Below are positions 13,607 through 21,651 of a DNA stretch of 37,125 bases, piece after piece. The position numbers and the translations under genes are program-made. The DNA is taken from assembly GCA_017468465.1 (NCBI GenBank), contig JAFUIN010000010.1:1-37125 (forward strand). The letters run 5' to 3'. Numbering within the stretch: the first letter of the stretch is position 1; each line of letters starts with the position of its first letter. Below the pieces are notes generated by a model. It saw nothing but the letters and a program-made list of their open reading frames with translations, was not told the origin of the DNA and did no database searches. The stretch comes from Clostridia bacterium (GTDB lineage: Bacteria; Bacillota; Clostridia; UMGS1840).

Positions 13607-15856
13607 ATGGTATTATGCTCAAAATGTAAAAAAAATATGGCGGTGGTTTTTGTAACCAAGATGGAGCATGGGAAAGAAATTTCTGAAGGATTATGCTTCA
13701 ACTGCGCCAAAGAAATGGGGATTAAACCCTTTGATAAGCTGCTCAGTCAGTTTGGCATTAACGAAGAAGATTTTGCCAATATGAACGAGCAGTTCTCCGA
13801 AATGATGGAGGATGGCTCCATGTTTGGAGACAATATGATGATGTTCCCCGGTGAAACACCGGAGGGAATGGAATTCGGCCCCACGGGAGAAGAAATCCGT
13901 CCTGAAGACATCGGCATCAAGGAAAAAGACAAAAAGAAAAAGAATAAGAAAAAATCACCCTTGGAATCCTACGGCACCAACTTAAACGACAAAGCAAGAA
14001 TGGGAGAAATTGATGCAGTCATCGGCAGAGAAACCGAAATTAACCGTGTCATTCACATCTTAAACCGCCGCACCAAGAATAATCCCGTTCTGTTGGGGGA
14101 ACCCGGTGTTGGGAAAACCGCCATTGCGGAAGGTCTTGCCTTAAAAATCGTGAATAAAGAAGTGCCACACAAGCTTCTGGATGCACAGATTTTTCTGGTA
14201 GATTTTGCCGGTATGCTTGCAGGAACCCAATTCCGCGGTCAGTTTGAACAGCGCTTAAAAGCAGTCATCAACGATGCCATCGAGCGCAAAAACGTGATTT
14301 TAGTCATTGACGAAATTCACAATATTGTGGCGGCAGGAGATGCCAACGGCGCAATGAATGCCGCAAACATCTTAAAACCCTACCTTGCAAAAGGGTCTCT
14401 TCGGATGATTGGTGCAACCACACCGGAGGAATACCGCAAGCATATTGAAAAGGATTCTGCATTGGAACGCCGTTTTGCAACGGTTATGGTGGAAGAACCC
14501 GACATCTACGAAACCATCGAAATCTTAAAAGGAATCAAAGGCTATTATGAAGATTATCATAAGGTAACCTATTCCGACGAAGCCATTGAAACTGCTGCTG
14601 TTATGGCAGACCGTTATATCTTTGACCGCAAGCTTCCCGATAAAGCAATCGACCTGCTGGATGAAAGCGGTGCGGTGAAAAATGTAGCTAACGATACCTT
14701 AATTAAGCTGGATGAATTGAACAAAGAGCTGGAAAAGATTGTCGCTTTGAAGGAAGCATCGGTGGAAAGCGATTCCATTGACGATTATCAGAAAGCGGCA
14801 GACTATAAAATCCAGGAATGCCAGCTGCGAGAACAGATTGCGGTATTGCAGAAATCTGCCTTCCGTGCTGTTTCTACCGAAGACATTGCAACGGTAATTG
14901 AAAATATTACCCGCATCCCCGTAAAAAATATTACCGGCATTGAAGCGAAAAATCTCATTCATTTAGAAGAAAAAATCGCAAAACGAATTGCCGGTCAGGA
15001 GGATGGTGTGAAAGCTGTTGCCGCTGCGGTGCGCAGAGGCAGAGCAGGGCTTTCCTCTAAACGTAAACCCACCTCCTTCATTTTTGCCGGACCTACCGGT
15101 GTGGGTAAAACCGAGCTGGTAAAAACTCTGGCATACGAGCTCTTTGGCAGTGAAGAAAGCATCATCCGCTTTGATATGTCAGAATATATGGAAAAGCACA
15201 CGGTAGCAAAGCTTATCGGTTCGCCTCCGGGCTATGTTGGATATGACGATGCAGGGCTGCTCACCGAAAAAATCCGGAAAAAACCCTATTCGATTATTCT
15301 GTTTGACGAAATTGAAAAAGCACATCCCGATGTGTTCAATCTGCTGCTTCAGATTTTAGATGATGGCATCTTAACCGACAGCCACGGCAAAACCGTGCGG
15401 TTCTACAACGCCATCATCGTGATGACCACCAATGCAGGCAGTGACTATAAAGCTGCATCGCTGGGCTTCTCCCAGGGAGAATCTGGCAAAGCAAAGGATA
15501 AGGTTAACAAAGCACTGCGTGAGTTTTTCCGTCCCGAATTTTTGAATCGTGTGGACCGTATTGTGGTGTTTGACCCTCTGGGAAAAGAGGAGCTCAAAAA
15601 AATCACCTCTATTATGCTGTCCGACATCCAAAAGAATCTGGAAGGAAAGAAGCTCTATGTTTCTTTTACCGATTCCTTGGTAGAATACCTCATCGAAAAC
15701 GGCTTTGACGAAAAATTCGGCGCCCGTCCCTTACGCCGTCTGATTGAACGGGAAGTGGAAGACAAAATTGCAGACCAATATATTTCCGGCGAGCTTCTCC
15801 CCGGCGAAGCCTTTACCGTTGACTATAACGGCACAGAGGTTACGATATTGAAATAA
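13607..15856 (+). CDS. clpE: ClpE-like AAA+ unfoldase with N-terminal zinc finger
   Basis: The 749-residue protein begins with a C-x2-C (4,7) and C-x2-C (30,33) zinc finger instead of Clp_N repeats, as in ClpE and McsA. A Met- and acid-rich linker and then a Lys-rich run (K-K-K-K-N-K-K-K) lead to D1, with Walker A G-E-P-G-V-G-K-T (~163) and Walker B V-I-D-E-I-H. A short UVR-like coiled middle segment follows. D2 has Walker A G-P-T-G-V-G-K-T (~494) and Walker B L-F-D-E-I-E. An L-G-F tripeptide (~617) stands where ClpC/ClpX carry the ClpP-docking loop, so it probably feeds substrates to ClpP. No clpP, ctsR or CtsR-type operator was seen here. A strong terminator follows directly. Confidence 0.9.
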   Translation: MVLCSKCKKNMAVVFVTKMEHGKEISEGLCFNCAKEMGIKPFDKLLSQFGINEEDFANMNEQFSEMMEDGSMFGDNMMMFPGETPEGMEFGPTGEEIRPEDIGIKEKDKKKKNKKKSPLESYGTNLNDKARMGEIDAVIGRETEINRVIHILNRRTKNNPVLLGEPGVGKTAIAEGLALKIVNKEVPHKLLDAQIFLVDFAGMLAGTQFRGQFEQRLKAVINDAIERKNVILVIDEIHNIVAAGDANGAMNAANILKPYLAKGSLRMIGATTPEEYRKHIEKDSALERRFATVMVEEPDIYETIEILKGIKGYYEDYHKVTYSDEAIETAAVMADRYIFDRKLPDKAIDLLDESGAVKNVANDTLIKLDELNKELEKIVALKEASVESDSIDDYQKAADYKIQECQLREQIAVLQKSAFRAVSTEDIATVIENITRIPVKNITGIEAKNLIHLEEKIAKRIAGQEDGVKAVAAAVRRGRAGLSSKRKPTSFIFAGPTGVGKTELVKTLAYELFGSEESIIRFDMSEYMEKHTVAKLIGSPPGYVGYDDAGLLTEKIRKKPYSIILFDEIEKAHPDVFNLLLQILDDGILTDSHGKTVRFYNAIIVMTTNAGSDYKAASLGFSQGESGKAKDKVNKALREFFRPEFLNRVDRIVVFDPLGKEELKKITSIMLSDIQKNLEGKKLYVSFTDSLVEYLIENGFDEKFGARPLRRLIEREVEDKIADQYISGELLPGEAFTVDYNGTEVTILK

Positions 15857-15860
15857 GTAA

Positions 15861-15898
15861 AAAACGCTGTTCTCAAGTTGAGAACAGCGTTTTTTTTG
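15861..15898 (+). terminator. Rho-independent terminator after the ClpE-like gene
   Basis: A perfect stem (AACGCTGTTCTC with GAGAACAGCGTT) is followed by eight T residues, 5 bases past the stop codon. It ends the plus-strand run that starts at 10.1 kb. Confidence 0.93.
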
Positions 15899-15904
15899 TT
15901 ATTT

Positions 15905-16444
15905 TGAAAATTCCATTTTTCTGTCATTCTGATGAGTCTGTCCTCAGTCTGTCATTCTGAACGAAATGGCTTGCCATGCAGGGAAATGAATAATGAATGA
16001 TGAAGAGTGAATAATTTCGGTGCCAGTCGTTTGCCTGCATTGAAAATATGCGGGTCGTCGAGGACGCCGACCCCTACAATGCTGCATGCAATGCTACGCC
16101 GAGAGGTAAGGTTGGCGGATAGCAAAAGGCATTATAATCTAAAATTTGTGGGACACAAATTTTCACCTTATAAAAATAAAAGGCATAGGAATAATCCTAT
16201 GCCTTTTGCGTTCTCGTTCATTTTATCCAGCCGGACGGCGCAGAGAAAAGGATGCAGAACGGACAAACTGAACCCGCAGGGGTTACCCGAAGGCGTACAC
16301 AGGTACGCCGAGAGGTGAAGTTTGTTCGTAACAAAAAAGCAATTTCAATCCAAAATTGTTGCAAACAATTTTCACATTATAAAAATAAATATATTCTCAT
16401 TCCCATTGCTTTTTTGTGGTCTGGATTCTTTTATCAAAGCCGTA
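15905..16444. repeat. Tandem structured-repeat array (two units, minus orientation) with dispersed modules
   Basis: No gene is supported in this gap. At 15.92-15.98 kb there are GTCATTCTGA modules. From 15.98 to 16.09 kb there are a TGAATAATGAATGATGAAG stretch and the GGGTCGTCGAGGACGCCGAC hairpin. Two structured units follow on the minus strand, about 208 bases apart. Unit L2 has outer arms 16331-16343/16405-16417 (13 bp) and inner hairpin 16352-16372. Unit L1 has outer arms 16122-16132/16199-16209 (11 bp) and inner hairpin 16141-16163. L2 also has a second helix at 16260-16269/16319-16328. Both share the GGATAAAA/TGATAAAA entry motif and a TTTTTATAA-GTG segment with copies at 31.6 and 36.6 kb. 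Confidence 0.8.
16178..16207. terminator. Terminator-like hairpin inside structured unit L1
   Basis: AAAAGGCATAGGA (16178-16190) pairs perfectly with TCCTATGCCTTTT (16195-16207) around a 4-base loop. Its right arm is also the right arm of the outer L1 helix (16122-16132/16199-16209), so the two foldings exclude each other. Confidence 0.55.
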
Positions 16445-17434
16445 TTAGAGAGAAATGGGTTTGTCGGTAAATTCCAACTCAATTTCAGTGGTGATGGATT
16501 CACCGGGCTGTAAGAATTTCAGTTCGCCGCGTTCCCGCATGGTTTTTCTGCCACAGGGCCAAGCGTTACCCGGTTCCAACCCAAGCACATATTCATATTC
16601 GCCCATCATTTTCCATTCAGTTAAGAAGGGGAGTGACTCCTTGGAAAAAGCCATGGTAAAGCCAACTTTGGAATCGGGGTTATAGATACCGATTTTTGCT
16701 TTTTTGTTTTCTTCTTTTACATCATACACATAGCATTCTTCAGAGAATCCTGCCTGAGGTTTTTCCATCACCTTTCTGTTGGGATACATTTCATTAAACG
16801 CATCAGCAGTGGGGAAGCTGGAATTTTCAGGAATGGTCAGCTGTGCCGCTTCGGAAAGCAGGGGATAGCCCAGGTTGAAATGATACAGCACCATGCTGGG
16901 TGCGGTTTTGTTGCCAATGTTTGTAATGGTGTCAGACAAGGTGATTTTATCTTCGGTTTTGGAAACCTTATAAGTACGTTTCATTTCGGTGTGACAAGCA
17001 AACAATGATGCTTCTTTTACCACTGCTTCCACAATGATTTCGTCTTCGGTTTCCCAGTAGCGATATTCTTCACAGGGGGTATTGCTGATGAGACCGTGCA
17101 TGGGGGTGCTTTCGCCATCATCCATACAGGAGCCGCCCACTGCAGTCAGACCGCAGGTTGTTAAAAAGCCGGCAGTAAAGTTCTGTAAAAAGCCTCTGCC
17201 TTTGGCATCGTCATAAAGAGCGGGAGAAACATAGCCCGCGGGAGAAAACCAGCCTAAATTTACACCTTTGTAAGTCAGGCGGGACATATCCATACATCTG
17301 TCACATACCAAAGTCAAATCAATACCTTTGGTATTTTTAATCTGCAAAAGATTCATTCCTTTTCCTTTGCCTTTTGCCAATACAACTTCCTCCACACCGC
17401 CAAGCTGGGAGGGATGCCCGATATATTTGTTCAT
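16445..17434 (-). CDS. Aldose 1-epimerase family protein (DUF4432-like)
   Basis: The 329-residue protein has an AAAGGAG site 9 bases before its ATG. It follows the DUF4432 branch of the galactose-mutarotase superfamily: an N-terminal D-L-T-L-V-C-D-R-C-M-D-M segment, a central P-M-H-G-L-I-S-N-T-P with the catalytic-type His, and Y-H-F-N-L-G-Y-P with a second conserved His. The superfamily interconverts sugar anomers, but the specificity of this branch is not known. It is cytoplasmic with no signal peptide. It stands alone between the repeat array and trpS; no sugar transporter or catabolic gene is adjacent. Confidence 0.85.
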   Translation of the reverse strand: MNKYIGHPSQLGGVEEVVLAKGKGKGMNLLQIKNTKGIDLTLVCDRCMDMSRLTYKGVNLGWFSPAGYVSPALYDDAKGRGFLQNFTAGFLTTCGLTAVGGSCMDDGESTPMHGLISNTPCEEYRYWETEDEIIVEAVVKEASLFACHTEMKRTYKVSKTEDKITLSDTITNIGNKTAPSMVLYHFNLGYPLLSEAAQLTIPENSSFPTADAFNEMYPNRKVMEKPQAGFSEECYVYDVKEENKKAKIGIYNPDSKVGFTMAFSKESLPFLTEWKMMGEYEYVLGLEPGNAWPCGRKTMRERGELKFLQPGESITTEIELEFTDKPISL

Positions 17435-17454
17435 AGAAAAACACTCCTTTTATT

Positions 17455-17546
17455 ATTTTATTTCTTTTTGAAATTTTACGGCTCCCTCTTTAGAGGGAGG
17501 AAGCCAATGGCTTGCTTGTGCCGGTCATTTTACTGTACCAAGGCAC
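17455..17546. repeat. Small palindromic repeat remnant between trpS and the epimerase gene
   Basis: It contains GGCTCCCTCTTTAGAGGGAG, a near-perfect palindrome, followed by a GCCAATGGCTTGC module that recurs in other intergenic gaps. It could also help end trpS transcription, but no clean T-run follows on the minus strand. Confidence 0.4.
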
Positions 17547-18554
17547 TTACCGTTCGATAAAGCCCACTTTTTTATAAACTTTTCTTAAAATCTTGCGGGA
17601 AGCAAGCCGTGCCTTTTCGGCACCCATTTTATACACCTGCTCCAGATATGCCTTGTCGCTTTGCAGCTGTAAATATTTTTCCCGCACCGGACGAAGCTCT
17701 TCCACTACGCATTCTGCCACATCGGCTTTGAAAATGCCGTAGTTTTTGCCCTGATATTCGGTTTCGATTTCTTCAAAGGATTTTCCGGTGATGGCACCCA
17801 TAATGCTCATTAAGTTTTCGATGCCTTCCTTTCCTTCTCCACGGCAGATTTTCATGTCGCTGTCGGTAACAGCCGATTTGATTTTCTTCACAATGGAGTC
17901 GGGATCATCGGTAATGGTGATGTAAGCCTTGGGGTTTTCGTCGGATTTGGACATTTTTTTGGTGGGTTCCTGCAAACTCATAATTTTTGCACCGGTTTTG
18001 GAAATGTAGCCTTCTGGAACGGTGAAGGTGTCGCCATAATAATTGTTGAAACGGATGGCAAGGTCTCTTGCCAGCTCCAAATGCTGCATCTGGTCAATGC
18101 CAACGGGCACCAGATCGGTTCCGTAGAGCAAAATATCTGCCGCCATCAAAACGGGATAGGTAAAAAGACCTGCTCCGATGGATTCATTTTGCTTGTTTTT
18201 GGTTTTATCCTTAAACTGGGTCATTCTGGACAGCTCACCCATATAGGAATTGCACATCAAAATCCAGGCAAGTTCTGCATGTGCCGGATTGTGAGACTGC
18301 ATAAACATAATGTTTTTTTCCGGGTCCAGTCCGCAAGCAATATACTGGGTTAAAAAGTCCAGACAGCGTCTGCGCAAATCCGCAGGAGTCTGCCGAACGG
18401 TGATGGCGTGCATATCCACCACACAGTAAGCACAGTCGTACTCATCCTGAAGCTTTACCCAGTTTTTCAGAGCACCGATGTAGTTCCCGATGGTGATATG
18501 TCCGGAGGGCTGAATGCCCGAAAAAATACGTTTTTTCATTTCTTTGGTTTCCAT
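17547..18554 (-). CDS. trpS: Tryptophan--tRNA ligase
   Basis: The 335-residue class I synthetase has the HIGH-type motif P-S-G-H-I-T-I-G-N-Y and the KMSKS loop K-K-M-S-K-S-D. The A-Y-C-V-V-D-M-H-A-I-T core and the M-A-A-D-I-L-L-Y substrate-pocket segment are typical of TrpRS. I chose the ATG at 18554 (AGAGG 8 bases upstream) over an in-frame GTG at 18563. No T-box leader (no antiterminator-type GGTGG-ACC motif) was found upstream. The gene follows the aminotransferase by 12 bases, in an rnc-aminotransferase-trpS transcript. Confidence 0.95.
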   Translation of the reverse strand: METKEMKKRIFSGIQPSGHITIGNYIGALKNWVKLQDEYDCAYCVVDMHAITVRQTPADLRRRCLDFLTQYIACGLDPEKNIMFMQSHNPAHAELAWILMCNSYMGELSRMTQFKDKTKNKQNESIGAGLFTYPVLMAADILLYGTDLVPVGIDQMQHLELARDLAIRFNNYYGDTFTVPEGYISKTGAKIMSLQEPTKKMSKSDENPKAYITITDDPDSIVKKIKSAVTDSDMKICRGEGKEGIENLMSIMGAITGKSFEEIETEYQGKNYGIFKADVAECVVEELRPVREKYLQLQSDKAYLEQVYKMGAEKARLASRKILRKVYKKVGFIER

Positions 18555-18566
18555 TGCATTCACCTC

Positions 18567-19751
18567 TTACAGATTTTCTTTTAATACCTCTGCCAAAATG
18601 CCGATGCCCTCGATAATCTTGTCATCGGTCATAGTGGAATAATTCAAACGGAAGCAGTTGCAGGGCTTTGACATATCGGTCATAAAGTTAGAGCCGGGCA
18701 CAAAGGCAACATTTTTTTCCACGCCTTTTTTCACAATGCCTGCAGCATCCATACCCTCGGGCAATGTGCACCAGATGAACAGCCCGCCTTCCGGACGGGT
18801 GTAGGTCACTTCTTTGGGGAAGTGTTTGTCCATTTCAGACAGCATCAAATCGCACTGATGTCCGTAAAGCTCTCTTGCTTTCTGGATGTGGGTGTCAATG
18901 TCACAGGTTTTGAGCCATTCCGATGCGATGACCTGTGTCAAAAGATTGGTATGTACGTCATTGACCTGTTTTGCAACCACCATTTTTTCCATAATTTCAG
19001 GGATTCCGTGGGTAAAACCAAGACGGAGACCCGGTGCCAGAATCTTGGAGAAGGAACCAAAATACATCACACAGTTTTCTTCGTCCATAGATTTTAAGGT
19101 AGGCACGTTTTCCCCTTTGAAGCGAAGCTCACCGTAGGGATTATCTTCAAAAATCACCACATTATATTTTGCTGCCAGAGAGAGCAGTTTTTTTCTTTTT
19201 TCCAAGCTCATGGTGATGCCGGTGGGGTTCTGGAAGGTGGGAATCACATAGATGATTCTCACTTTGTCATCTGTTTTTAAGAGTTCTTCCAGCTTTTCCA
19301 TATTCATGCCATCTTCTTCCACAGGCACGCCTTTCAGCACGGCACCGTAGGTACGGAAGGCGTTGAGCGCACCGATAAAGCTGGGCTCTTCCACAATGAT
19401 GGTGTCCCCTTTATTTACGATGCTTTTTACCGCCAGGTCAAGCCCCTGCTGGCCACCGGTGGTGATGATGGTGTTATTTCCCTCACGGTAGATGCCCTGT
19501 TTTTTAAGACGTGCTTCCACCTGCTCAATTAAAGGAGTGTAGCCCTCGGTAATGCCATATTGCAAGCAAAGAGACGGCATTTCGGTTAACACCCGCTGTG
19601 CAATTTCTTTAATTTCTTCCACAGGGAAGGTCAAGGGAGAGGGGTTTCCTCCCGCAAAAGAGATAATGCCCGGTTTTGCCATGGTTTTGAACATTTCACG
19701 AATGGCAGAGCCCTGCATGGTTTTCATAGTATCGGAAATATGGTATTTCAT
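18567..19751 (-). CDS. PLP-dependent class I/II aminotransferase (LysN / 2-aminoadipate type)
   Basis: The 394-residue fold-type I aminotransferase shows the N-terminal I-S-F-A-G-G-N-P motif of the LysN/MocR-catalytic subgroup and a Q-Y-G-I-T-E-G-Y segment. It also has T-T-G-G-Q-Q-G-L-D, the Asn/Pro motif F-Q-N-P-T-G and E-D-N-P-Y-G-E-L. The PLP-lysine loop is G-S-F-S-K-I-L-A-P-G-L-R-L-G, and the carboxylate-binding Arg lies in C-F-R-L-N-Y. Members transaminate aromatic, branched or 2-aminoadipate substrates; the exact substrate cannot be read from sequence. There is no DNA-binding GntR domain, so it is not a MocR regulator. GAAAGGAACC lies upstream of the ATG. The proximity to trpS does not by itself imply tryptophan chemistry. 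Confidence 0.9.
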   Translation of the reverse strand: MKYHISDTMKTMQGSAIREMFKTMAKPGIISFAGGNPSPLTFPVEEIKEIAQRVLTEMPSLCLQYGITEGYTPLIEQVEARLKKQGIYREGNNTIITTGGQQGLDLAVKSIVNKGDTIIVEEPSFIGALNAFRTYGAVLKGVPVEEDGMNMEKLEELLKTDDKVRIIYVIPTFQNPTGITMSLEKRKKLLSLAAKYNVVIFEDNPYGELRFKGENVPTLKSMDEENCVMYFGSFSKILAPGLRLGFTHGIPEIMEKMVVAKQVNDVHTNLLTQVIASEWLKTCDIDTHIQKARELYGHQCDLMLSEMDKHFPKEVTYTRPEGGLFIWCTLPEGMDAAGIVKKGVEKNVAFVPGSNFMTDMSKPCNCFRLNYSTMTDDKIIEGIGILAEVLKENL

Positions 19752-19768
19752 TTTTTTTGGTTCCTTTC

Positions 19769-20443
19769 TTATACTTCGTTTGGGTAATAGGTTTCAATGG
19801 CCTTCAGCGCAGCTTGTTTTTCCGCATCCTTTTTGGTTTTGCCTTCTCCCACACCCAAAACCTTGCCTAAATGGGTTACTTGTGACACAAAATGCTTATC
19901 GTGGTCAGGCCCTTCGGATTTTACAAGTTCATACACCAAATCCACCTTGGATTCTTTTTGCACCAGCTCCTGAAGCTTGGATTTGGAATCTAAAACATTG
20001 CGGTTTTTCACCGTTTCTGCCACGGCTTCTTTCATCAGGCGAAGCACCACTTCTTTTGCCGTAGGAAAATCGCTGTCTAAAAAAACAGCTCCGAAAATTG
20101 CCTCCAAAGTGTCTGACGTGGTGGAATCCAGCTTTTCAATTCCAAGAAGCCTTTCTCCGTTTCCAATCAGCAAATAACGTGGGATTTCTAAGCGATTTGC
20201 CACAATAGCCAAGGATTTTTCACAAACTACAGAAGCTTTTAATTTGGTCAGCTCCCCTTCTTTTACATCGGGAAGCAGTTTGTAAAGCTCCTCGGCGATT
20301 GTTAAGCCCAAAACCGAATCTCCCAAAAACTCCAGCCGTTGATTGTATTCTTCCAGATTATGCTCTACTGCGTAGGAACGTCTGGTTAACGCAATTTGCA
20401 AAAGCTTTGGATTTTGAAATTGGTATCCGATTTTTTTCTCCAT
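19769..20443 (-). CDS. rnc: Ribonuclease III
   Basis: The 224-residue protein has the catalytic signature N-Q-R-L-E-F-L-G-D-S-V-L-G (the metal-binding Glu and Asp) and the second site D-T-L-E-A-I-F-G-A-V-F-L-D. A C-terminal double-stranded-RNA-binding domain (~155-222) ends in K-D-A-E-K-Q-A-A-L-K-A-I. It processes rRNA precursors and cleaves structured RNAs as a dimer. The ATG at 20443 has AAAGGAGG 7 bases upstream; the in-frame TTG just before it is rejected. In many Firmicutes rnc lies next to smc, ftsY or acpP. None is here: the aminotransferase follows by 17 bases, and the upstream gap is filled with repeats. Confidence 0.95.
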   Translation of the reverse strand: MEKKIGYQFQNPKLLQIALTRRSYAVEHNLEEYNQRLEFLGDSVLGLTIAEELYKLLPDVKEGELTKLKASVVCEKSLAIVANRLEIPRYLLIGNGERLLGIEKLDSTTSDTLEAIFGAVFLDSDFPTAKEVVLRLMKEAVAETVKNRNVLDSKSKLQELVQKESKVDLVYELVKSEGPDHDKHFVSQVTHLGKVLGVGEGKTKKDAEKQAALKAIETYYPNEV

Positions 20444-20446
20444 CAA

Positions 20447-21040
20447 TTTTCCTCCTTTCTTTTGATTTTTTTAACACGCTGTCTCTTTGAAAAGTTTTTC
20501 TCCTGTCATTGTGAGGTGCATCTGCCACGAAGAATCTCCTTGTTATTCGTTCGCTGTTCCTTAACTTTACCGTCATTCTGAACGGAAGGGCAAGCCCTGC
20601 AGTGAAGAATCTCTTTTGCAGGATTTTATTAACCCACAATCCCTCAGTCAAGCCTTTGGCTTGCCAGCTCCCTTTACACAAGGGCGCCAATGAGATTCCT
20701 CAAGGCGTTGCCTTTCGGAATGACAGTAGAAACAGTCATCACCTTACGTTGAGATTCCTCGATGCCTTCGGCACTCGGAATAACACCCTTCGGGTGGTTT
20801 TAGCCATTGGCTGTTTTAATGTTGGTTGTGCTGTAACGCTTTCTATGTCATTCTGAGGAGCATCTGCGACGAAGAATCTCTTTTTTGAAATTTGCAATAA
20901 CTCTTACATAGAGATTCCTCAAGGCGTTGCCTTTCGGAATGACAGCCGGTGGCTGTTCTCTCCCTCCGTCTTTTGCTTTGCAAAATCCACCTCCCTCGTC
21001 AAAAAGGGGGCGAGCAAATGGTTGTTTCAGCCAATGGCTG
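20447..21040. repeat. Cluster of dispersed intergenic repeats
   Basis: This ~590-base gap holds no credible gene. It contains repeated modules in series: GTCATTGTGAGGTGC..GAAGAATCTC (20507-20545), GTCATTCTGAACGG (20571-20612), a CAAGCCTTTGGCTTG hairpin, two near-identical GAGATTCCTCAAGGCGTTGC copies (20690-20727 and 20910-20945), and CCCTTCGGGTGGTTTTAGCC. It also holds the inverse copy of 12638-12722 (20808-20882). Only short upstream sequence for rnc at 20447-20500 looks unique. Confidence 0.8.
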
Positions 21041-21640
21041 TTACTTCACCTTGAGGAAGTTTTCCAAAAGCTTCAGCCCTGTTTTTCCGCTTTTTTCGGG
21101 GTGAAACTGAGTTAAAAATACATGTTCTTTCTGATAGGCACAATCAAACGGAATGCCATAATGTGAGGTTGCGATGACTTCCTCTTTTTCTGCCGCATCC
21201 AGATAATAACTATGCACAAAATAGAAATAATCGTCGGGTAACTCTAAAAACAGCGGACTTTCCTTGGTTGTAATCCGGTTCCAGCCGATTTGCGGCACCT
21301 TTTTGCAGATATCCACCGGAAATTTCTTGATTTTTCCTTTGAAAATTCCAAGCCCTGTGGCATCGCCCTCTTCGGAATGCTCAAAACACATCTGAAGCCC
21401 CACACAAATCCCCAAAAATGGGGTTTTTTTATCAATCACTTCATAAACGGTTTCAATCAGCCCCGACTGTTTGATGCTATCCATTGCATCCCGAAAGCTT
21501 CCCACACCCGGCAAAATCACATGGTCTGCCGAGCGGATGGTGTCTTTGTCGGAAGTGATATACACTTCCTTACTAAACTGTTTTAAGGCGTTGGAAACCC
21601 CAAACAGATTTCCCGCACCGTAATCGATAATTGCTATCAT
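21041..21640 (-). CDS. hisH: Imidazole glycerol phosphate synthase, glutaminase subunit HisH
   Basis: The 199-residue class I glutamine amidotransferase begins I-A-I-I-D-Y-G-A-G-N, the HisH start. The catalytic Cys lies in L-G-I-C-V-G-L-Q, and the His/Glu pair in Q-F-H-P-E-K-S-G. HisH releases ammonia from glutamine for the HisF cyclase, which forms imidazole glycerol phosphate and AICAR. HisF is not encoded next to it, which is unusual. It follows hisG by 11 bases and is the last gene of the dnaN-aroA-hisZ-hisG-hisH series before a long repeat region. Confidence 0.95.
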   Translation of the reverse strand: MIAIIDYGAGNLFGVSNALKQFSKEVYITSDKDTIRSADHVILPGVGSFRDAMDSIKQSGLIETVYEVIDKKTPFLGICVGLQMCFEHSEEGDATGLGIFKGKIKKFPVDICKKVPQIGWNRITTKESPLFLELPDDYFYFVHSYYLDAAEKEEVIATSHYGIPFDCAYQKEHVFLTQFHPEKSGKTGLKLLENFLKVK

Positions 21641-21651
21641 TTGATTCCCTC

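Noticed and set aside
16007-16318. Open frame with a G-S-S-R-T-P-T-P-T-M segment
   Set aside because: It is a translation of the dispersed repeat; similar frames appear at each copy (for example 36739-36924), so it is not a gene.
16122-16417. Integron attC sites as an explanation for variable palindromes
   Set aside because: No integron integrase, no RYYYAAC/GTTRRRY core pair at the arm ends, and no cassette genes between the units.
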